A stretch of DNA of 64,000 nt from Ypsolopha sequella (GCA_934047225.1 OW203993.1:27976069-28040068); one strand, 5' to 3'. Positions 39,143 to 50,223 are shown, counted from the first letter of the stretch. Numbers and translations: made by a program. Notes: generated by a model not told the origin, from the letters alone.

Positions 39143-41882
39143 TCCTGGGGGGGCCGGGGCTGCGACTCCTCTTGAGCTGAATCCAACGGCAGCCTGGCTA
39201 TCTTGAACACAGGTCGTCGCAGATTTCCATGAGCTGTGTCCAGATCCACAACTCGGATCACTCCATCCTTGCCAGGTATCGTGCGGAGAATTCTCCCCAA
39301 CTTCCATTGGAGCGGAGGCAGGTCATCCTCTTTGATGAGGACCAGTTCACCCACTTGAGGAGGGGAAGAAGGGGAGAGCCATTTGGAGCGGGTTTGCAGG
39401 GTATGGAGGTAGGATCTGGACCAGAGAGTCCAAAAGCGCTGAGAGAGCGCTTGAATGAGTTGAAACCGTTTAAGAGCAGATATGGGTCTGTCGTCAAAAG
39501 ACTGCTCAGGTAGAGCGGTGAGTGGACGACCAATAATGAAATGTCCGGCCGTTAGAGGTTCAAAGTCCGTAGGGTCGGATGAAATTGGGCAGAGGGGTCT
39601 TGAGTTGAGTACAGCCTCAATTCGAGCCAAAAGAGTAGAGAATTCTTCAAAAGTGAGGTGCTGTTCACCTATCACGCGATAAAGTAGTTGCTTGGTGGAT
39701 TTTACGTTTATTTCGTGCAGAGCGCCGAACCAAGGCCCTTTAGGCGGGTTCAGTAACCAAGTTATGTGCTGATTCGCGAGCTTGTGAGTGATTGCATCAT
39801 TGTTTGACCTGAGGAAGTTCTGAACTTCAATGAGTTGATTCCTAGCACCTACATAGTTTGTGCCGCAGTCTGAGCGAATGAGAACCGGAGTACCGCGACG
39901 TGAGATAAAACGTTGCAATGCCGCAAAGAACGCTTCCGTTGAGAGTGCAGAGACTGGTTCCAAATGAACCGCCTTTGTTGCGAGGCAAACGAAAATACAA
40001 AAGTACGCTTTTATGAGTTTCGCGTTCCGCAACGTGCTGGATTTAACGAAGAAGTGGCCAGCAAAGTCCGTCGTGACGTGACTAAAAACTGGCTGAGGAG
40101 TAACTCTGTCTACTGGGAGATCAGCCATGAGCGGAGCCTTAGGCTGAGCGCGGCACCGGAAACATCTAATACATTTAAACACGCGGTGTCTAATAACACG
40201 ACGAGCGGACAGAATCCAGTACTGCTGGCGTAATATGGCGTGTAATGTGTCAGCTCCAGGGTGGCAGTGTATTGTGTGATAGTGATCTATAATGAGATCT
40301 ACGAGCGGACTTGAGCTGGGTAGAATGAGTGGGTGTTGAGCGTCATACCTAATTGACGCGTGAGAGAGACGACCACCGACTCTCAAGAGGCCGTCCTTTA
40401 TGAAGGGCGAGAGACGCTGGAGCCGAACGGGACAAACCTTATCAGTCTGGATACGATTAATGTCTTCAGCAAACTCATTGTGCTGAACAGAGCGGACCCA
40501 GTGCAACAGAGCGTCCCTGCGTTCACTAGCTGTCAACGGACCAGAGCGCCGTGCATCTGGGCTGTGCCGACAATTGAATATGAACCTTTTAATACAAGCC
40601 GTCACTCCGATGAGCTTGTCAAGTGAGCTGTAGCGAGTGAGCAAGTCCAGATCGATATCTGGGACTGCTATGTGTGCTGGTACCTTTTTGGGCTTAAGGC
40701 CTGGGAGAGCATGATGGCCTAGAGCGGGTGGCATCTTGGTCCAAGTGCAGGTAGGTTCTTTGAGCCAACTGGGTGACCACCAAAGGTCATGAAGTGAGAG
40801 AGACTGGGCAGACATGCCTCTGCTTGCACAGTCAGCAGGGTTGAGGTTCGTGGGCACATGCCTCCACGTATGGCTAGTTGAAGTAGCTGTGATCTTAGCC
40901 ACTCGATTGGCCTCGAAAGTCTGTAATCGGTGAGGTGGGGTATTGAGCCATGCCAACACTATTGTGCTATCTGACCAGCATGTGTGTGTTTGAATGGCTA
41001 TATGAGCTGACAGTTGGGCTGACACTCGAGTCATGAGCTGAGATAAAAGAGTCGCGGCTGACAACTCCAATTTCGGGATTGAGAGACGAGTCTTTATGGG
41101 TGCGACCTTGGACTTGCCAATGATTAGGTGTACATTGACATGTCCAGTGGTATTGCGCTCATGAAGGTAGATAACGGCACCAAAGCCAGCCTCTGATGCG
41201 TCCGCGAACCCGTGAAGTGAGTAAGTAGACGTGGGCTTATACTTACAAATGTGCCGAGGTAAACGGAGGTTTGAGAGCTGAGGAAGATCCTCTGAGATGT
41301 GTTGCCACTCTGTGTGGACTTCTTCAGAGATAGGCTCATCCCATCCTATTTTCAGGAGCCAAAGCTTCTGGAGAAGAATCTTTGCGCGGAAGATGACTGG
41401 AGTGACCCAGCCATTGGGGTCATAAAGAGACGCTACTGTACTGAGAATGGAGCGCTTTGTGACTTGAGCATGAGTGGGCAGAGAAATGCGATAAGTGAAC
41501 TCATCACTTTGAGGAATCCACTGTATTCCCAGAACCTTAATGGAATTAGAGTCGGGACTGAAGTCAAAGTCCTTGGGCATGTCGCACTGGTCATCTGGGA
41601 ACCGTTCAAGGAGCTGAGGCGAGTTGGAGGTCCATTTACTGAGCTGGAAGCCACCTAGGGCGAGTAACTCGATCAGGTCGCTTTGGAGCGACTGAGCAGA
41701 TTCCACAGAATCTGCACCTGAGAGAATGTCGTCCACAAATATTGATTTGCGGAGGATCTGAGCAGCGTGGGGGTAACGATGACCTTCGTCATCAGCCAAT
41801 TGGAGTAAAGTGCGGATGGCATGGTATGGGCTGGACCTATATCCATAGGTCGCTGGTTCATATCCGGCTCGAAGGACCAAAA
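39125..41882 (-). CDS. BEL/Pao pol: partial RT, RNase H, integrase
   Basis: The open frame runs without a stop from 42375, through the 5' LTR, into pol and ends at 39124. Real pol matter starts near 41830. It includes RT from SPYHAIRTLLQLADDEGH with the catalytic FVDDILSGADS (about 41735), RNase H with HGFADASEAGFGAVIYL and TCWSDSTIVLAWL, integrase with H-H-C-C (DHYHTIHCHPGAD, CIRCFRCRAQ), TTDFAGHFFV, IRSDCGTNYVGA and the glutamate region (GPWFGALHEINVKS), and the BEL-type C-terminal domain. Fingers of RT, protease and gag are deleted, so it is non-autonomous. LTR-encoded residues in front of pol are probably not meaningful. Confidence 0.88.
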
Positions 41883-42297
41883 TGTAACCGCTGGCTACAG
41901 GAATGCAGGGCTGATGGGATTTGACACGGGAGAATTGTGGGAAACAATGTGGGTGCACTGACCTGCTTTGTATGTTGGTGGGCGAGCCGACGAATGCGCT
42001 GACGAGCTGAACCTTCTTGTTGAGCTGATGAAGCTGACGTCTTGGATGAGTAGGATGTATTGAATGTCTTGGTTCGTGGTAACGTGAACACAACACTGTT
42101 AGAACACTGCACTGATGGGTACACGATATTGGTTGTGGCGGCGCGAATGTGTCTACACACGTATCGTTCGGTCGACGGTTGCGGCGAAACAGAGTGAGAC
42201 CAGCGCCCGCGCGCGCCTCGACCGGCGCGCGGCGGGGGGGGGGGGTGGTCATCCGCGCATGCGCGCGCGAATCACGCGTCACGCTGTAGCGTGAACA
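41883..42297 (-). repeat. 5' LTR of the BEL element
   Basis: This copy is 415 bp with the same borders as the other LTR. It contains a GC-rich part (GCGCCCGCGCGCGCCTCGAC) and a long G run at 42231-42245. Confidence 0.95.
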
Positions 42298-42893
42298 CGA
42301 GCTAAGAATATAAGAAGACAGGATTTTAATATCATTGTGACGAAATGGGCGGGCAAGAAGCATGACGATAGCCAATATTATGAGCGGTTTTAGAGGTACT
42401 GGACTTTACCCTCTCAATCCTTATATCATTCCGGAAACTGCTTTTGCTCCGGCCATATTGACGCAACGCGCGGCGGAGAATAAAGAAAACTCTCCAAGAT
42501 CCTTGCCTGTGAGAACGCTGCAGCAAGAAGCAGAAGTAGACAACTCCGACAACGATACTTTCCGCAGGTCCTCGCCAATTGCCACTTTTGAAGAGTTGCA
42601 AAACTTGACTGCTGAAACAGAACATTTTCCAGAATCGCCATCCACTTCAGAACTTCAATTCATAGGAGATTTTTCTCCTGTAAGACAGACAACACCCAAA
42701 AAAAAGCTGTATGAAGGACCAACGTTTTGATGGTGCAATTCCTGGACCCAGCGGCTTGGGAAAGAAGAAACTGGTGGAATGCTCCGACACTGATATATCT
42801 TCTGAAGACTCTTCTTCTGATGTAATCCTCATGAACGAATACATTAACCGTCGATTGCCAACAAGAAATGTTTGTATTTTCTATCAAATATAA
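42298..42893 (+). pseudogene. Pogo-like transposase C-terminal part
   Basis: Directly after the CGAGC duplication the frame of the N-terminal part continues with AKNIRRQDFNIIVTKWAGKK. Near 42350 the phase shifts, and TIANIMSGFRGTGLYPLNP, the hallmark C-terminal motif of this family, follows in another phase. A second shift near 42728 is needed to reach the acidic Ser-rich tail (SDTDISSEDSSSD) that runs to about 42840. Two small indels plus the BEL insertion make the gene dead. The junction with the MULE at 42844-42893 is not sharply resolved. Confidence 0.8.
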
Positions 42894-43812
42894 TGTCCGA
42901 CTTCCTTCTTTTCTGTTTCTCAAAAAGAGACGTTTTAATACGCGAATCTTGATATTTAGCTTCCTTTCTCAACAAATGTATGAACGGAAATAAATTCTGC
43001 TTTGAGCGCATTCTCTTTTTCAAACGTCGGTGCCAAAGCTCTACACTGTTGTTAGTACGGTGCCGCTGGTCACAAGTGCTGACTTCTTTGATCATGGATT
43101 TGGATAACCATTGGTTGTTGAAGTATTTTTCAAAAGCATCAATTGCCGGAGTTTTCTCCGAAATATTGTTAATGACTTCATTCCATCCCCTAGCAACTAA
43201 ATTTTCTGGTACAAGAGGTAAATAAGATGTCAGTTTTATCATTTTTTTGCCATCTTTAGTCTAATCCAGATCAAGTGCTGCTCCTTTCTTCCAAATTGCT
43301 TGATTGCAGTGGAAAAAGCATCCTGATACTTCGCACTCCGGGAACACTGTTTTCACAGCATTTATTTGAGCTCTTTCAAAATCACATTTATATGTTCTTA
43401 TAGTTATGTTTAATTCGTTTCGGAGAAAACTAAAGAGTCGCAGATATGTATTTGTCGTTTTATTGAGTAGCAGTGAGTATATAACGGGCACAATGTTTGT
43501 CTCTTCACTTGTGCTGTAATAATCCAAGTGTATTGTCAATAATTGTTCAAAAGGATCTGGTGCCAGCATAAACTTACCGTCCCCACAAACCAGTTGGTGA
43601 TTTGCACAACCTTTTAAAGTGTTCAAACCCATTTTGGTACCAAGCATTGTTTCTTCCGTACCATCCTCCCACAACAGAAAATTTTCCTTTAATATCATAG
43701 GCAACTCTATTGCTTCCAATTTCTTAAATATAGTTGTTTTAACATTTAAGAAGTTTCTTCTCGCTCTATACAGTGATCGCTTCTTCATCTCAAATGTTGG
43801 TCTCATATCAGA
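42844..43812 (-). pseudogene. MULE transposase C-terminal part, split by gypsy
   Basis: The frame resumes at TSD-adjacent SDMRPTFEMKKRSLYRARRN and carries VCGDGKFMLAP (first aspartate), YKCDFERAQINAVK (second aspartate region), GCFFHCNQAIWKKGA and NNSVELWHRRLKKRM (glutamate region). A single TAG at 43258-43260 interrupts an otherwise open frame (ALDLD, stop, TKDGKK). The upstream part with the FLYWCH finger is at 50486-50821. Confidence 0.87.
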
Positions 43813-43816
43813 GTCA

Positions 43817-44742
43817 ACAAATAACAAGATTCATCAAGGGTCTGTAGTGTAGAAGTCTGGAGTGGTGATTGAAACACAGACGTTAAGTTGACATGTTTAA
43901 TGGTCAACTGCCAAAATAGAGTGAACCCGAAAACTGTACAATATTCTTTAATATAACTACCCCGTCAAGTGTCCTACGATCAAACGGTTGATCATAAGAA
44001 AATGGGTGCCTCAAATGCCCTATGATCAAACGTCTGATCATAAGCGGCGGTATGAAATTGCCGTCAAATATCTCGGAGTGAAATTGAACGAACTTTTGAG
44101 CAAAAATTGTTTATGATTTCTCACAGTGTGGCCAACATTTTTGTATCATTGGTTTTCGGTTTAGAACGAATGAATTTTAGAAACATTTTGCTCAGTGAAA
44201 ACGCAACCGGCATCGAGTTTGTTTACGTCCGTAAATATTTAATTATTGTGAAGTATTTACTGAGTATTTCAATAAAAAAATGTATGTAGTCTACGTGTAA
44301 ACTAATTTTGATTACGTGAGTGTAAAAACAAATTCTGAAATTAGTGTAAATGAAGTGTTGTGATGAAAAATGTGACAAAAAATGGCGGAAAAAAGTGAGA
44401 GCTGAAACTATATCTAAGGATATTTTTCCTTCGGATTGTTGCCTAGGTATGTAAATTACATGAGAAGATGGCAAATTTTATGTAGATTTTTAGAAGATAT
44501 AACATATTCGGTAATAATGATTGCAACTTAACTAAATCCGAGCATTTCTAACAACAAGTCGCTCAAAATCTCGCTTGGCGCGATGTATGGGGACATTTCG
44601 GGTACTTGGAATTCCCTTCTATGGGGACATGCAAAAGGCTACTTATTGCTAAATAAGCAGTATGCGTCGCAATGTTGCAGTCAGTAGCGGCATGTCGCAG
44701 TAATGCTATAAAACAATGTGTATACGTAATTACTATACTTCA
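43817..44742 (-). repeat. 3' LTR of gypsy, split by an insertion
   Basis: LTR sequence occupies 43817-43960 and 44643-44742, 244 bp in total. The break repeats CTAC on both sides (43957-43960 and 44639-44642). Confidence 0.93.
43961..44642 (+). mobile_element. 682-bp insertion inside the gypsy 3' LTR
   Basis: The insert is flanked by CTAC. Its left end has two copies of GATCAAACG-TGATCATAAG (43978-44043) and its right end has two copies of TATGGGGACAT (44586 and 44620). Within it, an ATG at about 44349 opens MKCCDEKCDKKWRKKVRAE and reaches CTAGGTATGT, a splice-donor form. I infer a non-autonomous DNA transposon that keeps the promoter and first exon of its parent. Terminal inverted repeats are weak. 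Confidence 0.6.
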
Positions 44743-44753
44743 TCTCCCCTTTT
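44743..44753 (-). promoter_or_regulatory. Polypurine tract of the gypsy element
   Basis: On the minus strand the bases next to the 3' LTR read AAAAGGGGAGA, the purine primer for plus-strand DNA synthesis. Confidence 0.85.
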
Positions 44754-44864
44754 AAGTCCCTTCATTCCCGGGGTACTGCAAAAAAAATGTGAGGCATACT
44801 ACTTGGTTCACATTTTTATCTAAATATAATTTTCTTATAAAATAATTGCTAAAACTTAAATATT

Positions 44865-47800
44865 TCATTTAACAAATGATTTTGTATTATTTTTATGGGT
44901 TACATATTCTTTACCATTCCTTAAAATTTTAACATTCGGTTCCAGATCTTGTATAACTTTAAATGGACCTAAATAAATCTTATCTAACTTATCACCAACT
45001 TGGTTTCTAATTACAACTAAATCTCCACTCTTATACTTTACAGGATTGGCATTTTTATCAAAATGTAATTTCCTTAGTTCCTTGCTCATTAATAAATTAT
45101 TTCTAGCTTCAAGTTGTGCTCTTTGAAGCCTGTATTTGAGTTCCAAAGGATAAGAGTCGGGATTATACAATGGTTCTACGACTGGGTTCTGTAAATTGCT
45201 TGGTAAGTTACAGACTTTTCCAAACACTAACTCAAATGGAGTGTATTTTGTCTCAGTATGAACCGCGGTGTTATAGGAAAAACACCAAAATGGAAGCCAA
45301 CTGCTCCAGTCAGTATTGTTGCTATCGCACTGTATCCTAAGATAAGCTCCTAGATGCTTGTGAGTGTTCTCTAAGGCTCCTAGGGTTTCATGGTGGTACG
45401 CGGTTGAGTGTAATTTAGTAATATTTAGTAAGCTACAAATTTCTGAAAAAACTGACGACATAAACTCTGTCCCCATGTCAGTTACTATTTCTTTCGGGAT
45501 ACCGTATCTTAAAATAAAATTATTTACAAATAACCTAGCTACCGAAACCGTATCTTTCTTTTCTAGTGGATATGCTTCGACATACTTCGTCAAATCACAC
45601 TGTAAAGTTAAAATATATTTATGATTTAAATTATCTATACTTAAAGGACCCATTAAATCTAAACTAACTCTTTCGAAAGCTGTGGATGCCGTAGATGTAA
45701 TCACCATCGGCTCCTTTGTATGCCTATTGGAATGCTTTTGAATCTGGCAATTGTTGCACTTTTTAACAAATTCGCTTATATCGTTAGTCATTCCTGGCCA
45801 ATAGTAATATTTTTTTATATTATTCAACATCCTATTTACCCCCGCGTGGCCACTTGTGGGTAACAGATGGAAGTCATTCATGATCACAATTTTGGTGTCT
45901 CTATCAGTTACTCTCATGACGTCTTTGAGAATTAGTAACTTAAGGATACCATTGAATTCAAATTTATTCATTTCCTTTATGAGAATATTTATTAATTCTT
46001 CATATCGTTTGCATTTAATAATTACGAGCTCATCTAATTTTAATTTGTTGCAAAAATCATGTAATTCTCTCGCTAGCACACTTACGGTAGAAAACGATCG
46101 AGACATTACGAATATGGCTGATTTTTCAGGCACAAAAATGCAATTACCTTTATCACTAGTGATTTGCTTCAGTTTCTGTATTTGTCTTTGAGTACTCATA
46201 TTACCTATAATTAATTCTATGCTCTCTGCTGGACGCTTGAGGATTTCCACTACTTTTGGTTGATCAGACCTTGGAGTAGCGGGAATCTCAGGAGTCATGG
46301 CAGTGCTGTCACTACGCAACTTACGAGCTTTTGCTCTGGTGATGACTGATACTACACGTTCGTGCATGTTCTTTAAATCGGTGGAAGTTAAAGTAATACG
46401 GCTCAATGCATCTGCAGCTGCGTTTTGCCGTCCCGGAACATAACTTATTTCAAAATCATACTCCTCTAGATAGAGTCTGAATTTAGTAAGTCGACTTGAA
46501 GGATCAGTCATGTTAAATAAGTAAATCAACGGCTTATGATCCGTTTTAATATTGAATTTTTTGCCATATAAATAAGGTCTAAAATGTCTTACAGACCAAA
46601 CAATAGCAAGTAGTTCAAGCTCAATTACTGGATAACGTGTTTCGGCGGGCTTAAGACTACGGCTCGCATACGCTACTACCTTGCCATTGCTATTTGAAAG
46701 TACTGCGCCTAACCCAAGTTTTGAGGCGTCCGACTGTAGAGTAAACGTATTTCTATCAGAAAAATCTGGATAATCTAGTACTTTCGGGCTAATGAGTGTC
46801 TGTTTAAGGTTTTGGAAAGCGCTCTCACATTGATCCGTCCATGCAAACGCTACATCTTTCTTACATAATGCATTCAGACAATGGGCTATCTCTGCGAACT
46901 TTGGTATAAAACGCCTATAATAATTTGCAAATGCTACAAATCTTTTGACATCGTCAGTGTTCTGTGGAGTAGGGTAGTTTTGTAAGGATTCTACTTTAGT
47001 TGGGTCGGGAAAAATCCCTTCTGAAGTTATCTTATGACCTAAATAAACGATTTCCTTACGCAAAAACTCACATTTTAGAGGATTTAATTTCAAGTTAACT
47101 TCACGTAAGCGCTCTAAAATAGTCATTAGGTTTCTATTGTGCGTTTCTAGGCAATTTCCGACTATTATACAATCGTCTAGGTAAATAAAACAAGCTTTAT
47201 AGTTTAAACCAGACATCGCAATCGTCATCAGACGAGAAAATGCACTCGGAGATGTCTTTAAACCCATCGGACATCGCTTCATTTGGTATTGTTTATCCGT
47301 CGTAAATGCTGTATACTTCCTAGATTGCTCTTCAAGAGATAATTGATAGTAACTTTGACTGAGATCTAGCTTTGAGAAGTAGATACTATTCGATAATGAG
47401 TCTAAAATATCTGTAATATTGGGTAAAGGGAATTTATCGTCTTGTATTCTGTTGTTGAGTTGACGATAATCAACGACAAGTCTCCATTTTTTATCTCCTG
47501 ACTTATCAGTCTTTTTAGGAACTAAAAGTACAGGGCTTGACCATTCAGAAGTGGTCTCCTCAATAATGTCATTCCTAAGCATTTCATCAATCTGCCTTTG
47601 AACTTCTCCTTTCATTGCATTTGGCAATCTATAAGGCTTCACGTACACTGAGGACGTATTATCTTTCAATTTAATAGAATGTTTAATTAAATTAGTTGTG
47701 GAGAGCGTATCTCCTGGTAAATGAAAAACGTCGGCGTATTTGGCACACACGTTTTCAATGCTCTTATGCTCTTCTTTATTTAAATAAGAATGCAAATCAA

Positions 47801-48500
47801 GTAAATTAAGCAAAGTTCGAACTCTATTGGAACTAATACTATCTTTGTCAAACTTGCAAACATCAAAATGATTCAGACTAATGACTTCTAAATCCGAAAT
47901 ATCTACCTTAATTGAACTATCCGTGGTATTTAAAATTCTAACTGGAATAAGTCCACTCTGTGGTTTCGAAATGACACCCGCTGTATACACTCCCTTATGT
48001 ATTTCCCTAGCTAAAATTACGCAATCACTACATAGTGTCGTCGGGATGTGTTTGATCATTTCGCATCGTGGCGGAATTGTAAACAAGTTTCCACTTACTT
48101 GTACAACAATAGACTGGTCTTGGTTTTCTAAACTCAAAGTACCATCTTTATAATTTAACATCGCGGAATATCGCGTGAAAAAATTTTGCCCGAGTATCCC
48201 CTCTGCGGTGCAAGATAAGTTCTTGAAAACGTAGAACTTTTGTTTAAAAACCACATTCTTAATAATAATATCTAAATTAATATAGCCAATAGACTCTAAA
48301 TTACCACTTATTCCTTTAATTACTAACTTATCCTGTTGTATTAAATTCAATAAATCCCCATTTTTTAATAACCATTCATATTTCAAAATACATAGACTGG
48401 CTCCAGTGTCAATTAATAAATTTAACTCATCACCATCCCTTAACTGGCAAGTAATAACACAAAAGTTGTTAAAACTAAAAATAAAATGATTGCTCGGTTT
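44865..48500 (-). CDS. Ty3/gypsy pol polyprotein
   Basis: I extend the frame upstream of the first convenient start because the protease motif LLIDTGASLC lies at about 48390-48420 in the same phase and overlaps the end of gag. Order after protease: RT with KWRLVVDYRQLN and the catalytic FIYLDDCIIVG (about 1.2 kb into the frame), RNase H with LQSDASKLGLGAVL and ADALSR, integrase with H-H-C-C (HLLPTSGHAGVNRM, CNNCQIQK), DLMGPL, VTDMGTEF and GALENTHKHL. It ends at 44865. All catalytic residues are present and there is no stop, so the element could be active. Pol is in the +1 phase relative to gag, so expression needs a frameshift. Confidence 0.94.
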   Translation of the reverse strand, partial: KPSNHFIFSFNNFCVITCQLRDGDELNLLIDTGASLCILKYEWLLKNGDLLNLIQQDKLVIKGISGNLESIGYINLDIIIKNVVFKQKFYVFKNLSCTAEGILGQNFFTRYSAMLNYKDGTLSLENQDQSIVVQVSGNLFTIPPRCEMIKHIPTTLCSDCVILAREIHKGVYTAGVISKPQSGLIPVRILNTTDSSIKVDISDLEVISLNHFDVCKFDKDSISSNRVRTLLNLLDLHSYLNKEEHKSIENVCAKYADVFHLPGDTLSTTNLIKHSIKLKDNTSSVYVKPYRLPNAMKGEVQRQIDEMLRNDIIEETTSEWSSPVLLVPKKTDKSGDKKWRLVVDYRQLNNRIQDDKFPLPNITDILDSLSNSIYFSKLDLSQSYYQLSLEEQSRKYTAFTTDKQYQMKRCPMGLKTSPSAFSRLMTIAMSGLNYKACFIYLDDCIIVGNCLETHNRNLMTILERLREVNLKLNPLKCEFLRKEIVYLGHKITSEGIFPDPTKVESLQNYPTPQNTDDVKRFVAFANYYRRFIPKFAEIAHCLNALCKKDVAFAWTDQCESAFQNLKQTLISPKVLDYPDFSDRNTFTLQSDASKLGLGAVLSNSNGKVVAYASRSLKPAETRYPVIELELLAIVWSVRHFRPYLYGKKFNIKTDHKPLIYLFNMTDPSSRLTKFRLYLEEYDFEISYVPGRQNAAADALSRITLTSTDLKNMHERVVSVITRAKARKLRSDSTAMTPEIPATPRSDQPKVVEILKRPAESIELIIGNMSTQRQIQKLKQITSDKGNCIFVPEKSAIFVMSRSFSTVSVLARELHDFCNKLKLDELVIIKCKRYEELINILIKEMNKFEFNGILKLLILKDVMRVTDRDTKIVIMNDFHLLPTSGHAGVNRMLNNIKKYYYWPGMTNDISEFVKKCNNCQIQKHSNRHTKEPMVITSTASTAFERVSLDLMGPLSIDNLNHKYILTLQCDLTKYVEAYPLEKKDTVSVARLFVNNFILRYGIPKEIVTDMGTEFMSSVFSEICSLLNITKLHSTAYHHETLGALENTHKHLGAYLRIQCDSNNTDWSSWLPFWCFSYNTAVHTETKYTPFELVFGKVCNLPSNLQNPVVEPLYNPDSYPLELKYRLQRAQLEARNNLLMSKELRKLHFDKNANPVKYKSGDLVVIRNQVGDKLDKIYLGPFKVIQDLEPNVKILRNGKEYVTHKNNTKSFVK

Positions 48501-49728
48501 AGGTACGAAAAAACTCTATACGTTCGTTATTATTTTGAAGCCTTTCCTGGCCGTCGTACTCTAACGCGTTATGCTGAATGCGCTGGAAACGTGAGTGGCC
48601 GCCGCCGCGTGTTTGCTGACGCTGACCATTCTTGTGTCTACCTCGATAACCTGCACTTATAAAGGAAGTTTGTTGACCTCGATTATTGTTATGATTGGAA
48701 CTATTATTATGAACAAAATTTTTATTCGAATAATTTCCTCGGCCACGGAAACCGCGATTATAATAGCGTTTATGCTGATACAATTTGGTGGACCCAAAAT
48801 GCATTGTTTGGTTCTGAGGCTGGGTGGACATAGATTGTTCGTCTACTGCTGCCCTAATAGCTTCGGGTAGCGAATTAAACTGTCGCGACGCGATAACAGT
48901 ACTAAGCCGCTGGTCGGACAAACCATCCGCAAACCGCTTGATAGCAGTTTTTTCATTAAGAGGGCGCAAGACCTCAAACTTAGACGGTTCATCATCTGCT
49001 TGAGCAATCGTCAGATTGACAAATAACTCTTCCAGCTCTGTACCGAACTTCTCAATAGACCTACGACCTTGCGTAATTTGAAATAACTGCGTTTGTAAAG
49101 CAACAGTCGATTTTTTCGGAAGTAAAAACTTGCGAATATCATTAACTAAATATTGGATACTGCTGTAAGTACTTTTCAGTCGCAACTTTGCACTAGCTGA
49201 AAGTCGCGTTTTTAACACAAACTCAATAAGCTGGTTTTTACTAGATTCATTAATAAGAGAGCTATACAACAATATCCCATCGACGAGCTGGTTGGTCACT
49301 TGTTCCTGGCTATTCATAACAGGCAACAGGGAAATAGCCGTTTTAATATCAAAAGAGTCAGACATTTTTGATAACTTTTGCGATAACTTAGGCTCAATTT
49401 CTACAAAATTACCTTCCCCAGTTTGGCAACTATTATCTATTTTTGATAGTAATCTAACAATCTTATTATAAGCAATAGTTATTTCATTTATCAATTTCTG
49501 AAATAAATCTGTGGATTCAGTGCTTAGCTGCTCATCTATAATTTCTTGGTTCAACTGAGTCAAAATACCATCGAGTTTTTTATATTCATTTTCAGCTTCC
49601 TGTAACTTCTTATAAGCTATATCTTTCTTACGACGTTCTGGACCGATTTTTACCAAGTATTCCTTAATTAAATTTATTTTAATATGTAATTCCTTTAACT
49701 GCTCGGACATATTACACTCAATCGACAA
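48499..49728 (-). CDS. Ty3/gypsy gag
   Basis: The 409-codon frame has an N-terminal coiled coil (residues 1-100, rich in Lys/Glu/Leu), a capsid-like helical middle (LVDGILLYSSLINESSKNQL and KRFADGLSDQRLSTVI), and a C-terminus rich in Arg/Gly/Asn (residues 325-385, RYYNRGFRGRGNYSN) in place of CCHC zinc knuckles. The basic RG-rich tail probably binds RNA. The TAA at 48499 overlaps the beginning of the pol phase, with a T-run (GAGTTTTTTCG) close by. Confidence 0.9.
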   Translation of the reverse strand: MSIECNMSEQLKELHIKINLIKEYLVKIGPERRKKDIAYKKLQEAENEYKKLDGILTQLNQEIIDEQLSTESTDLFQKLINEITIAYNKIVRLLSKIDNSCQTGEGNFVEIEPKLSQKLSKMSDSFDIKTAISLLPVMNSQEQVTNQLVDGILLYSSLINESSKNQLIEFVLKTRLSASAKLRLKSTYSSIQYLVNDIRKFLLPKKSTVALQTQLFQITQGRRSIEKFGTELEELFVNLTIAQADDEPSKFEVLRPLNEKTAIKRFADGLSDQRLSTVIASRQFNSLPEAIRAAVDEQSMSTQPQNQTMHFGSTKLYQHKRYYNRGFRGRGNYSNKNFVHNNSSNHNNNRGQQTSFISAGYRGRHKNGQRQQTRGGGHSRFQRIQHNALEYDGQERLQNNNERIEFFRT

Positions 49729-50223
49729 TTAAAATTACGGTATGACAAACAAAACTACTGAATTAAATCATTTAAGTTGAATGCAAAAACTTTTGTTCAA
49801 AAACTTACAGAATTGTGCGCAGTTAGGTATGTTACCGCTTAGCATTATGTAGGTCACGCTGACGTCGGTTGAAACGTGCTGTGGTGGTCATCGGTCATCG
49901 GACTCGAACAGGCTTCCAGCTGCTCCTTATTTGACCCGTACTATGTATCTGCCGGCGCCCTGCATGTCCTTCGATCTCCTATTAGGCTTGAGCATATCTC
50001 CCGGCACCCGGCACCAACCTTTTCTTATGCACGATTCTTCTATAATATTGTCTGCTACAGCTAAGATCCAAGTTTCTTGCTTGATTTTTTCTTCTTACAA
50101 TTGATGCTGTTTTTCTGGTCTCCTGATCTTCTGGTATTGTAGTATTTTCGTTCCTTGGTGTTGATAAGTCATCTTCTTTTTGCCTTCGCTTCTTCAATTA
50201 TTAATCAGAAAATCTTCACAGGT
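49729..50223 (-). other. Gypsy 5' leader
   Basis: The leader between primer-binding site and gag start has no supported frame on the element strand. Confidence 0.7.

Larger units (their letters stand above)
38729..42297 (-). mobile_element. Internally deleted BEL/Pao element inserted in the pogo-like gene
   Basis: Direct LTRs at 38729-39142 and 41883-42297 have TG...CA borders and differ at only about three positions. The insertion is flanked by CGAGC on both sides (38724-38728 and 42298-42302), a 5-bp target duplication. The interior is only 2740 bp: gag, protease and the first part of RT are missing. A primer-binding-type sequence, TTGGTCCTTCGAGCCGGA, lies just inside the 5' LTR. Confidence 0.93.

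Noticed and set aside
38494..39307. Overlapping minus-strand frames in the BEL 3' LTR
   Set aside because: The same residues occur in the other LTR copy. The GC-rich LTR simply lacks stops.
39229..41924. Plus-strand frames of 60-119 codons inside the BEL element
   Set aside because: Antisense to the supported pol frame.
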